Assembly (NCBI GenBank): GCA_958295665.1
Contig: OY282558.1
Span: 311,832,092 to 311,896,091 of the forward strand
Source of the DNA: Tipula vernalis
Lineage: Eukaryota > Arthropoda > Insecta > Diptera > Tipulidae
Length of the DNA: 64,000 bases
Reading direction: 5' to 3'
Every line of letters begins with the position of its first letter. Positions within the stretch are counted from its first letter, which is position 1. The position numbers were made by a program, and so were the translations under genes. Below the pieces are notes generated by a model. The model was not told the origin of the DNA, did not search any database, and saw only the letters and a list, made by a program, of their open reading frames with translations. This document shows, piece by piece, positions 38,795-47,969 of the stretch.

Positions 38795-39239
38795 CACCCT
38801 CACCTGTAGAGTTGCAAGACAAGTTTGGCCAAAGCTGGACTTGGGGCGCACTAGGGCATTAATATCCTTACGCAGACGTGAATTAAAAACGGTCGTAGGA
38901 ATTCTTACGGGACACTGCCTTTTTGGAGAACATGCAAGAAGGCTGGGTCTGGAGGCTAATGACTTCTGCAGAAGCTGCTTGGACGAAGAGGAGGAAGAGA
39001 CGTTGGTACACTTCCTTTGCTCGTGTCCAGCATTGGCTATCAGAAGGCACAAACACTTAGGTAAGTTCAGGATGGACTGCCTCTCGGATCTCGAAAACAT
39101 TAAAGTGCGGGACGTCTTACGCTACATAAGTAGCTCGTAATGGTTCCAATAGGGGTAAAAGGGGATACATCCTGTGGTATCACAATGGACCGTCACCGGT
39201 CTAAGTGTGCGTAAGCAGCCACTCCAACCTAACCTAACC
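38795..39239 (+). mobile_element. 5'-truncated non-LTR retrotransposon with CCTAA-repeat tail
   Basis: A 445-bp 3' fragment flanked by the 10-13 bp duplication taatactgtagca. The open frame runs from the truncation point to the stop after YISSS (39,138-39,140), followed by a ~75-bp 3' UTR and a tail of three (AACCT) units. The protein includes WPKLDLGRTRALISLRRREL, VGILTGHCLFGEHARRLGL and CRSCLDEEEEETLVHFLCSC, the Cys/His end found after RNase H in I/R1/LOA-type elements. It has no stops, so it is probably recent. A second, shorter copy of the same family lies at 33,689-33,910. Confidence 0.85.
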
Positions 39240-39698
39240 TAATACTGTAGCATCTCCTAAAGATCAATGCTTTGTAATGGCACTATGCGAATTTTAAAAA
39301 GTCAAAAATTGAATCGTGAACGTGGGTGGACACTCGCTTTTTAAAAAAAAACTATTTCGTCTGCCCTATATATCCTCTTTCACACGAAAATTTCAACCTT
39401 TTTGCAAAACTTGTGTAACAATTCGGATACCATTATTTTGAACCACATTTAATTTATTCGAAAAGGATTTTTACATACGGAATTGAATTATATATTAATC
39501 CAATTCCTGGATATTGCATTTTTAGGATGACTGTTAATCTAAAAATTTCACGAATGAAAACATTCATCTGATAATTTAAAATTTCTTTGAGCTAATAAAA
39601 TACAGAATTGTTTTTATATGATGATAGAAGGCAAGAATCACAATTAAGGTAACGAGGTCAGCCACTGACCTATGATCATGCTGTTTATGATATCATTA

Positions 39699-40612
39699 CA
39701 AGGCGTGGCAGTAACGAATTACATGAATTACGTTATGAAAATACAAATTACAATTTGTAAGTTGTATTTTAATTACATCAGTTTTTCTAATTTCGTGTCT
39801 ACATTTTACAAGCCTCATTAAGATTTGGTTCCAGAGTCATCAGTATAAAACCTAATGTTAATAATCGTTGTTTCAATGATACGGTTTTTCACTAAACGAA
39901 TTTTTGTTAAGAATTTAAAATTGTCCGTCTGTAATCAATTGATTTTTTCGGCTTTTTATACACAAATATATTAATTGTTCATGACATTTCCAGTATTTTT
40001 GATTTGGTAAATCAGAAAAATAAAGAGGGCAATCACTCATAACATACATATCTACTAAATACATAATGATATTTCTACTTTTTCGGTAGATATGATTGCC
40101 CTCTTTATTTTTCTGATTTACCAAATCGAAAATATTGGGAATATCATGAACAATTAATATATTTGTCTATAAAAGGCCGGAAAAAATCAATTAAACGAAT
40201 TTTGTCAAATCAAATTTATCAATTTACAAATGCAAAGTAATTATAATTTGTATTTTAATTCTTGAAAGTAATTGTAATTTTTATAAATTAAACAATTTTT
40301 ATTTGGTTTAGGGCTCTTTTTATTTCTTTTTAACTAATTAAAGCATTAGCTTTCTAACCCTATTCGGGTTCATTTTCTTTATTTTGATTACGGTTTTGAA
40401 AATGAACCTGATAGGCTTCGGAAGCTAAAGCTTTAATTAGTTAAAAAGAAATAAAAAAGACCCCTAAACCAAATAAAAATTGTTTAATTTATAAATATTA
40501 ATTGGCTCATAACAATAAAACACTAATTGTAATTTGCATTTTAACTATACTGAGTTTGCTGTAATTCGTAAAAGTATTTAATTACTCAGTGTAATGTAAT
40601 TTCCCAGCCTTG
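39699..40612. mobile_element. Composite palindromic non-autonomous element
   Basis: The ends are inverted: caaggcgtggcagtaacg at 39,699 and the complement ...cccagccttg ending 40,612. Inside are two hairpins: 39,936-40,034 with 40,093-40,192 (about 100-bp arms, sharing tgattgccctctttattttt) and 40,282-40,374 with 40,399-40,496 (about 95-bp arms, sharing ttggtttaggg). Words such as attacaatttgtaa and gtaattgtaattt recur between them. There is no coding capacity. It interrupts repeat family F copy 3. No clear target duplication was seen. Confidence 0.6.
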
Positions 40613-42100
40613 GATTTCTTTCAGTGGTCAAACCATTATCATTTCGTATAAAAGCTAACCGATTTTCTTTTTGAATTTCGCATGTAAATTTTATTCACGG
40701 AGTAAGTTATCATTATCAAAAGTACTAACTTCAGAGTTTGGTATAGTCGCAATAATACCATCCACGTTTCTAAAAAAAGAAAATCTAGGTTTAAGCGTAG
40801 ATGCATGCAATATTTTACTCTATAGTTATTCCGTGAGTAAATTAGATTCTGTAGGGCTAACTAAACTCTTACTTAAAAACTAACTCAGGTATGATCAACG
40901 ACAAATTTTAACGCCTTTACGAACAAATTTAAATTTAAATTGGTATTACATTTTAATTTTATATCATTCCATAATTTGTAAATTGGAAATTGGAATCCAC
41001 ATCTAACGAAACTTTATATAATTTGCTGCAAACAAATATTTTTGATTTTAACTTTGAAATGTTCCGCAATTTTTATTGCCGAAAAATTATGACATACTTA
41101 ACAATTAAACCATTATAGTTAACAATTGGCCTCAAAGGAATGCCGTCTTTGTGTACTTTAAGAAACCATATATATCCTTGGAGTCGTCCCATTGTATTTA
41201 ATTAAGTTCTTAACAATATGTTTATTTACAATATTTTCTCTAATCTTTCCCAACATGAAATAATTCGATTTAAATTTGTTTGTACTGATGAAATACCAAC
41301 TTTTATTATCTCCGTTCGTGTTGTTGCCTGATAAGACCAATTCCATTTACGCAATATAGGTACTCGGTTTTTTATGAGTACCGTAACATTAACCCTACCA
41401 AATTTCCAGACGTACATATCGCGATTGTCACATAGAAATCGTTTAAGTTTGTGAGTTTATCGAATTTGTATAGTATTACGTCTTAGTCAAACATTTATTT
41501 GTAAGTTATCGTTAAATTCAAAACTTTTTAACATTTTTAAAAATCTGCTCCTGACGCTGATCTGTATTATCTCGTCTAATTTAGAAATGTCACTATCTAA
41601 ATCGGTTACACTTCTAGAAAACGAAAGAAAATCTTTGTTCATTTCTCTGAATTCGTATTCCATAGCCTTGGACAAGGATGTTTTTTCTGAAACACTGATG
41701 TGTGTTATTACTGAAGAAATCTTTGGACTGAGCAGAGCTAGTTTGAAAATTTAAGAATATATCATTTGGATTTGTTTTCATTGCTTCGCAAATGTAATTT
41801 TGAATGACATTTTATAATTTTAGAAAAAATCTTCTTAGATGTTGGCCATTATTACACATTTTAAATTTTTTATGTTTCCTTCTTAAGCCAAATCATATTT
41901 TAAATTATAATTAGATAAATGGGAATACGTTTTCGATTTGTCCAAAGTGCCATTTTACTACATTTTATGGAAAAATTCTTCTTATTTATAGTTTTGCTAG
42001 CGCTAATTCTTTTCGTCGGAAAATGTTTAACAGTTCTACATCTCAGTTTTAAAGTCTCTTCTTAGTTGTTGGAAAAAATATTTTTTAAGTTGTGATTCTA

Positions 42101-43920
42101 TGTTAGTTAACTAATTCGAATTTATAATGTTTACACAACATTTTAAGCGCTGGAAAATCATTAGCGTCGATCTTGAGAAATACTATTTTTGTCAGTTTTC
42201 AGTTTTAATCCCCTTTCTGATTAAGACTTGAATGGACCAGGAAGTTAAGATAAACTGCAGGTAGGAGTGTTGGAAAAACGAAAGTAAAAAAATCTGACAT
42301 CAAGAGACTGAAAGGACAATATTTTTTGTAATCGTTATTTTAGAGACCTAGTAGCATAATTCGTCGAGAAAAGATAACGTGTACTTCTGAAACAACATTT
42401 TTTCGCGATTACAATATTAATTCAATCTAAAAAGACCAAAGTATTGAAATCCTGTCAGATATGATCAAACATTTGGTAGGTCCGAAACCACTTTTCTCGA
42501 CGTTTTGAAAGTCCCTGAGTCTAAAAAGCAAAAAAAAATGTTCGTTCGTCTGTCTGGATGTCTGGATCTCAGGATGTCTGTATGTCTCTACCCATGGTAT
42601 CTCGAGAACGCGGCTTATCAGATCTAGAATTTTTTTTCGCCAATCGGTTTCTATAGCCAAGTCGGAGATTTGAAAAGCTTTTGGAATCTGTACGTCATGA
42701 AGTTCTGGTACCTGCCATACTAATTGACACAAAACACCAAGTTATAGAAATATTTACCAATTTGTTAAGTATGCTGGTTTGAATATTTAGTTGGGCATTG
42801 TTTGTGGTTTAGTTGAAGGTTAAGTTAGGGATCAATTTGCGGGTTGAGTTGAAGTTGAGGTGGAGTTGAATTGGGGTTGTATTAAGATATAGTGAGCAGT
42901 TTCCAAATATTTAATATGTACATGCTGGTTTGAGGACTGAATTGAAAGAGAGTTTGCATTTGGGTTATGGGTTGAGTTGGGGGCCATTTGCGGGTTGAAT
43001 TGGGGTTAGTTGGGGTTGGATTAGTGTTTAGTGAGTAGTTGAGTAATCTTAATAAGAGAGTGTTTGTATGTATGTACAGTATGTGTGTATCATATTTAAA
43101 GAAACCCACAAACATTGACCGATTTGATCCAAACTGTGCACCAATATTGTTTAAGATTTAAGAAAGGTCAATAAGGATGTAACCTATCTATTTCTTAACG
43201 GATTTTAGTCAAATTTGACATCCACAATTTGACATTGGAATATGGCCAAGTAGGAAGGAACTTTGGTATTCCTTAACCGAGTATAATGAAATTCGAGATT
43301 GGGAATGAGGATTTAAAATAATATTTCTAGTTGCAAAACTCTCTACTACCGTTATAAGTATCAATACTGAGGCGCGTGTCCGCTACACACTATATTTTTC
43401 TAAACATGGCCAAACTTACCGCTCTTACACCAAATACTCAGAAAACATATCCCAAAATTTAAAGCGAAGGATTTGGCAAGAAAAGTTTCTAATGGAACTT
43501 GAATATTGTTACGGAGATACTCTTGATCGGTCAGCAATTTAAACAGAATATTTAGGCTGTCAAGAAACTGCATGATTCACATAAACCTAAATAGACAACA
43601 ATATAGAAGCCATATTGACATATTTCTCACAACCTCGTCTTAAAATAATTTGTGGGTCTCATTTTCGTCTATTCGGTGGAAACATCAAAATTCATCATAA
43701 TTGGTTAATAGTTAAGTTATATTCTGACTGATCATATTACAGAACCTTATCCAAAAATCATTTTAGAATCCTATTTCCAACACACATTTCAATTTTCATA
43801 ATAATCGGTTAAGGAATAGCCATATCCTCGTTAGACATTCATATATTTTGAAAAGGGTTCGATTTTAAATGTAAAAGGTTCCTTTTGGAATGTAAAAGGT
43901 CCAATTTTAAAATCAACCAA
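42101..43920. other. Unassigned DNA with simple repeats
   Basis: At about 42,540-42,600 the words gtctgtctggatgtctggat and ggatgtctgtatgtctc form a short tandem stretch followed by atctcgagaacg. At about 42,800-43,040 ggttgagttg/ttggggttg words recur. I see no gene: the 42,427-42,732 and 42,882-43,115 minus frames are translations of these repeats. Confidence 0.5.
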
Positions 43921-43929
43921 TGGAAAAAA

Positions 43930-44510
43930 TTGATTGATTTTGATGATTTGATGGTATGATGGTATGAAAGTGCGATGGATTGTTGGTAAGATGGTATGAT
44001 GTTATGATGATATAGTGATATGATGGATTGATATTATTTTACGATGGTGTATATATGACACAACGTACGAGGGTATGACGGTATTTATTCTAGAATGATG
44101 GTGTGATGGTATGAAGGTATGATGGTATAATGGTATGACGGTTGGATGGTATGATGATATCATGGTTTGACAGTATGATAGTATGATTATATGATGGTAA
44201 GATGGTACGATGGTACGATGGTACAATGGTACGATGGTATAGTAGTATGATGGTAGGTTGATGATATCATCATACTATGGTATGATTTGATGATATGATC
44301 ATCAAATTTTGATGATTTGATGGTATGATGGTAGGAAGGTGTGTTGGATTGTTGGTAAGATGTACATCATGGTCTGATGTATGATGGTCTAATGGTATAG
44401 GTCTGTATGATGGTTTCATGGTATAGTATCATAAAGGTATGATGGTTTAATAGAATAATAGTATGATGGAAGGATTGTTTAACGAACGTATGCCTGTATA
44501 ATGGTGAGTA
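43930..44510. repeat. GATGGTAT-type minisatellite with internal duplication
   Basis: Irregular tandem copies of (ga)tggtatgatggta-like units fill most of the interval. A larger duplication is visible: gatttgatggtatgatggta followed by attgttggtaagatg occurs near 43,944-43,994 and again near 44,316-44,360. The open frames on the minus strand rich in Y, H, S and T are artefacts of this repeat. Confidence 0.75.
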
Positions 44511-44990
44511 AGATTTGAGTTGAAATTGAGTGGGATTTGAAAGAGAAGTTCGGTAAAAGATTAATTTGAGGTCGAGTTTAGGGATAAGTGAGAGGTTAGG
44601 TTGAGTTGAGTTCATAAACGCATGTAGCTTTCGAATCGAGTTAATTTTGGGATTCAGTTGTAAAATAAGTGCAGAGTTTAGCAGAGAGCATAGTTGAGTT
44701 GACATAGAAATAGGATTTAGTTAGCTTTCATAGTGTTGTGGGTTGTTCGGTTGGGAAATTATTTAAGGGTTGATTTGAAAGCGGATTAAGGGTTGATTTA
44801 ACCATATCCTATCTGTAACCGTCATAGAGATAAGATTCTACTTAAAATTAGTCATTTTGAATTTCACTTATAACTTAAAGACTATTATTCACCAATTATT
44901 CAAATATACGTTTTCCAATCGCAAATTAATTAGTTTATCCAATAAAAGGCCAATAATAAGGTTAAATTGATAATAAATATACTTCAAACT

Positions 44991-45001
44991 AAAGAAGGTG
45001 T
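44991..45001. repeat. Target-site duplication of the Penelope-like element (left)
   Basis: aaagaaggtgt is repeated exactly at 47,959-47,969 on the other side of the element. Confidence 0.75.
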
Positions 45002-45064
45002 TAAACATTTTTTAAAAAAAAAAAAAAAAAATTTTTTTTGAAGCGGAGTGACGTAAGTGATCTT

Positions 45065-45619
45065 TTTATAATTAATATTATTTCGTATAATCACAAAACA
45101 CCAACAGTTTTCACTTACTTAAAAATAAAAAAACCAAAATTTTATTTTTGAATTTATTTACTTTTATTTATTTAAAATTACAACTAGTTTCGATCTTGTA
45201 AAGATCATCTACAGGTAATTTTTTGCAATTAAAAAACTAAAGTAAAAACAACTCTTATATATACAAAAATGTTTGTTTAACAGGTAAAAAAAAAAACAAA
45301 AAAAATATAAAAAGGACTTATATATAAAAATACTAAACAAAATATAAAAGAAATAAAAAAAAAAAAACGGAGGCGGACAAACCCACAAATTTAATTAAAA
45401 ATAAGGGGTATTGCGCTTGTTATGGTTAATTTTTAAAAGTTATTTTAAATAAGGGGGAATTAATTTTTGCATCATCTGTGTTCATGAGATTTGTGGTGTT
45501 GGCGATGTGGTATGACTCGTATGCGTCTAGTTTCCATTTTTGATGTACTGTTTTTATTATTTTTGAAATAGTGGTGTCTATTTTGTGGTTATGGTGGAAC
45601 ATATGATATGCAACACTAG
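45065..45619 (-). repeat. Left inverted arm (pseudo-LTR) of the Penelope-like element
   Basis: It is the reverse complement of 47,409-47,961, essentially identical over 0.55 kb by eye. Its inner part (from about 45,425) is an antisense copy of the last ~65 codons of the ORF, including the end of the endonuclease region. This shows the arm is a copy of the element's own 3' end rather than an independent LTR. Confidence 0.9.
45174..45222 (-). ncRNA. Hammerhead-ribozyme-like fold, left arm copy
   Basis: Exact inverted copy of the fold described at 47,804-47,852, so it would be made only from minus-strand transcripts entering the left arm. Confidence 0.4.
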
Positions 45620-45685
45620 CCGCAAAATAGCCGCAGCATTAATATTAGAGAACGGGTTCCATTCATCGATAACTTCGTCCACAAC

Positions 45686-47602
45686 ATGTCATCTACAGAA
45701 TTTACAGTCAACGAATTAAAAATCCTCAACAATGGGTTAAATTTTGCAACAAAACCTGCCGCAGCACCTCTGGAAGACATCACAGTGGATATTGAAAGTG
45801 GAATAACTCGCTGCCCCTCCTTGGTCAAAAACAACATTAGGTTTGAGGCACAGAAAATTATTCTTCAACACAAAGGAAAGAAGGATAGCAAAGCCTCATC
45901 TACATTGAAAACCATCACGGCTCTCAAAAAAAAAAAGAAGGACATCGTTTTTCTGAAAGCAGACAAGGGGAACGCGGTCGTCATTTTGGATAAACGGGAT
46001 TACGATGAACGAGTATTATCAACAATAGCCGAAGGTCCATACAAAGAACACACTTGGAGAAACAACAATCCAAGGGACCCTCTCAACAACATGGTCAAAC
46101 AAGCCAAAAATGTAACAAAGGAAATAGCAGCTATATTGAATGATCGTCAATTAGAGTACAAATTTCACGTTACCAATCCAAAGGTATCGAAGCTTTATGC
46201 ATTGCCGAAAATTCATAAGCCCGGTAACAAGATGAGACCAATTGCATCAAATATCTCGACACCTACAGAAAACATGGCTAAATGGTTGTTGAAAGAGCTG
46301 GAAATGATTCCACCACCAAAAGGATGCAGTATAATAAATTCAAAGGAGTTAGTGGAAAAACTAACAGACATAACATTAGCTCCTGATGAAATATTAGTAT
46401 CATTTGATGTGACAGCATTGTTCCCAAATATCCCAATAAAAACGGCAATAAACAATTTGGAGGATCATCTTTTAAAAAATCAAGTACAGGCAAGTCTAAT
46501 ACAAGCTTACATCAAAATTGTCGATACATGCATGGAGCAGAATTTTGTTCAATTTCGAGATAAATTTTACCAGCAAACATCCGGAACATCCATGGGAAGC
46601 AAATTGGCGCCATACCTAAGCAACGTATTCATGAGCAACATGGAGGAAAATCTAAAACAAAACTTCAACCTGTTCCCGAGGATTTGGCTTAGATATGTAG
46701 ATGACATTTTTGCAATAGTGAAACAACCTCATTTGCCAGCTATTTTAAACCATATTAATACAATAGATCCAGCAATTAAGTTTACAATGGAAACCGAGGA
46801 AAATGGCATTTTGAACTTCCTGGATATAAAAATCATCCGAAATAATAACAATAAATTAAAATTTGGAATTTTTAGAAAGTCTACAAATACAAATAGATTC
46901 ATAACAGTAGATTCATTTCACCATGTGACGCACAAGCAAGCAGCGTTTCATTCTATGGCGCATAGATTATTTAATATACCTATGGAGCAGTCGGAATTTG
47001 ATGAGGAGGTTAAATTTATTCAGAACGCGGCCGTAGCCAATGGGTATTCTACTCAATTTGCTGATAACATTATCAACAAGCACAAAGCCAAGCACATCAA
47101 ATCATCACTCACCACATTACAACCAGCCATGGAAACGGTGAATACTACTAGAGTCAGCGTTCCATACTTTCCGGATATCACCAATAAACTTCAGCGCGTC
47201 TTCCACAAACACAACATAGAACTTGTCACCCGTCCATCAACAACCATCAAAAAGGATTTAAACAACTTTAAAGATAATGTAACACAAGATTTACGGTCTG
47301 GAATTTACCAAATTAAATGTTCTGATTGCCAGGACACCTACATCGGCCAGACTTCGAGAGATTTCAGCACTAGGCTTAAAGAACATGAAAAAGCCAACTG
47401 GAATAAATCTAGTGTTGCATATCATATGTTCCACCATAACCACAAAATAGACACCACTATTTCAAAAATAATAAAAACAGTACATCAAAAATGGAAACTA
47501 GACGCATACGAGTCATACCACATCGCCAACACCACAAATCTCATGAACACAGATGATGCAAAAATTAATTCCCCCTTATTTAAAATAACTTTTAAAAATT
47601 AA
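45686..47602 (+). CDS. Penelope-like ORF: reverse transcriptase + GIY-YIG endonuclease
   Basis: 638 codons without a stop. RT blocks in order: KADKGNAVVILDK (about 91-103), LYALPKIHKPG and MRPIAS (about 172-192), VSFDVTALFPNIPI with the first catalytic Asp (about 239-252), GTSMGSKLAPYLSNVFM (about 299-315) and LRYVDDIFAI with the YVDD catalytic pair (about 335-344). The C-terminus has SGIYQIKCSDCQDTYIGQTS (about 537-556) then RLKEHE, a GIY-YIG nuclease with its Arg. RT copies the RNA, and the nuclease is thought to nick the target. The frame stays open upstream of this ATG to a TAG at 45,616-45,618 at the arm junction, so the usual N-terminal extension of Penelope proteins seems cut off by the inversion. 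The ORF ends inside the right arm. Confidence 0.93.
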   Translation: MSSTEFTVNELKILNNGLNFATKPAAAPLEDITVDIESGITRCPSLVKNNIRFEAQKIILQHKGKKDSKASSTLKTITALKKKKKDIVFLKADKGNAVVILDKRDYDERVLSTIAEGPYKEHTWRNNNPRDPLNNMVKQAKNVTKEIAAILNDRQLEYKFHVTNPKVSKLYALPKIHKPGNKMRPIASNISTPTENMAKWLLKELEMIPPPKGCSIINSKELVEKLTDITLAPDEILVSFDVTALFPNIPIKTAINNLEDHLLKNQVQASLIQAYIKIVDTCMEQNFVQFRDKFYQQTSGTSMGSKLAPYLSNVFMSNMEENLKQNFNLFPRIWLRYVDDIFAIVKQPHLPAILNHINTIDPAIKFTMETEENGILNFLDIKIIRNNNNKLKFGIFRKSTNTNRFITVDSFHHVTHKQAAFHSMAHRLFNIPMEQSEFDEEVKFIQNAAVANGYSTQFADNIINKHKAKHIKSSLTTLQPAMETVNTTRVSVPYFPDITNKLQRVFHKHNIELVTRPSTTIKKDLNNFKDNVTQDLRSGIYQIKCSDCQDTYIGQTSRDFSTRLKEHEKANWNKSSVAYHMFHHNHKIDTTISKIIKTVHQKWKLDAYESYHIANTTNLMNTDDAKINSPLFKITFKN

Positions 47603-47961
47603 CCATAACAAGCGCAATACCCCTTATTTTTAATTAAATTTGTGGGTTTGTCCGCCTCCGTTTTTTTTTTTTATTTCTTTTATATTTTGTTTAGTATTTT
47701 TATATATAAGTCCTTTTTATATTTTTTTTGTTTTTTTTTTACCTGTTAAACAAACATTTTTGTATATATAAGAGTTGTTTTTACTTTAGTTTTTTAATTG
47801 CAAAAAATTACCTGTAGATGATCTTTACAAGATCGAAACTAGTTGTAATTTTAAATAAATAAAAGTAAATAAATTCAAAAATAAAATTTTGGTTTTTTTA
47901 TTTTTAAGTAAGTGAAAACTGTTGGTGTTTTGTGATTATACGAAATAATATTAATTATAAA
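47409..47961 (+). repeat. Right inverted arm (pseudo-LTR) of the Penelope-like element
   Basis: It contains the last ~194 bases of the ORF, then a 3' UTR with A/T runs, the hammerhead-like fold and the end ttaattataa, which abuts the target duplication. It pairs with 45,065-45,619. Confidence 0.9.
47804..47852 (+). ncRNA. Hammerhead-ribozyme-like fold
   Basis: Stem I can form from aaaattac (47,804-47,811) with gtaatttt (47,845-47,852), 8 perfect pairs. It encloses CTGTAGA-T, stem II gatctt/aagatc (47,820-47,825 with 47,829-47,834, loop tac), then GAAAC, a minimal two-pair stem III with loop ta, and a GTT triplet at the expected cleavage position. This is the order of a type I hammerhead with the very short stem III reported for Penelope-like elements. 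Against it, the core reads CUGUAGA instead of CUGANGA (one change) and has one extra U before stem II. It may be an inactive or variant ribozyme. Confidence 0.5.
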
Positions 47962-47969
47962 GAAGGTGT

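Larger units (their letters stand above)
38018..42100. repeat. Interspersed repeat family F, copy 3, with nested insertions
   Basis: It aligns in pieces with 18,980-21,600. Alignment begins right at the Gypsy LTR edge (ccaagtttcaaaactg) and is interrupted by a non-LTR insertion (38,795-39,239) and a palindromic element (39,699-40,612). On the minus strand 41,487-41,750 an open frame includes LSKAMEYEFREMNKDFLSFS. A further frame is at 41,226-41,417. Neither is recognised. The left end of the family is unknown because the Gypsy element lies there. Confidence 0.55.
45002..47958 (+). mobile_element. Penelope-like retroelement with inverted terminal arms
   Basis: A ~2.96-kb unit flanked by the 11-bp duplication aaagaaggtgt. 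It has two ~0.55-kb arms in inverted orientation around a plus-strand ORF for reverse transcriptase plus GIY-YIG endonuclease. Penelope-like elements are known to carry repeats in direct or inverted orientation (pseudo-LTRs) and to leave variable duplications. A 63-bp stretch (45,002-45,064) with a long A/T run lies outside the left arm. The uninterrupted ORF suggests recent activity of the family. Confidence 0.9.

Noticed and set aside
38747..39100. 117-codon minus-strand frame
   Set aside because: Antisense to the non-LTR ORF2 end, which has the recognisable Cys/His cluster and target duplications.
39222..39242. CCTAA repeats as an internal telomere
   Set aside because: Only three units, joined to a non-LTR 3' UTR and followed by a target-site duplication. 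The same ending occurs in the second copy at 33.9 kb.
44002..44705. Minus-strand frames rich in Y/H/S/I/P (44,002-44,226 and 44,367-44,705)
   Set aside because: Direct translations of the GATGGTAT minisatellite and its edge.
46213..46493. Minus-strand frames inside the Penelope ORF
   Set aside because: Shadows of the RT coding sequence.
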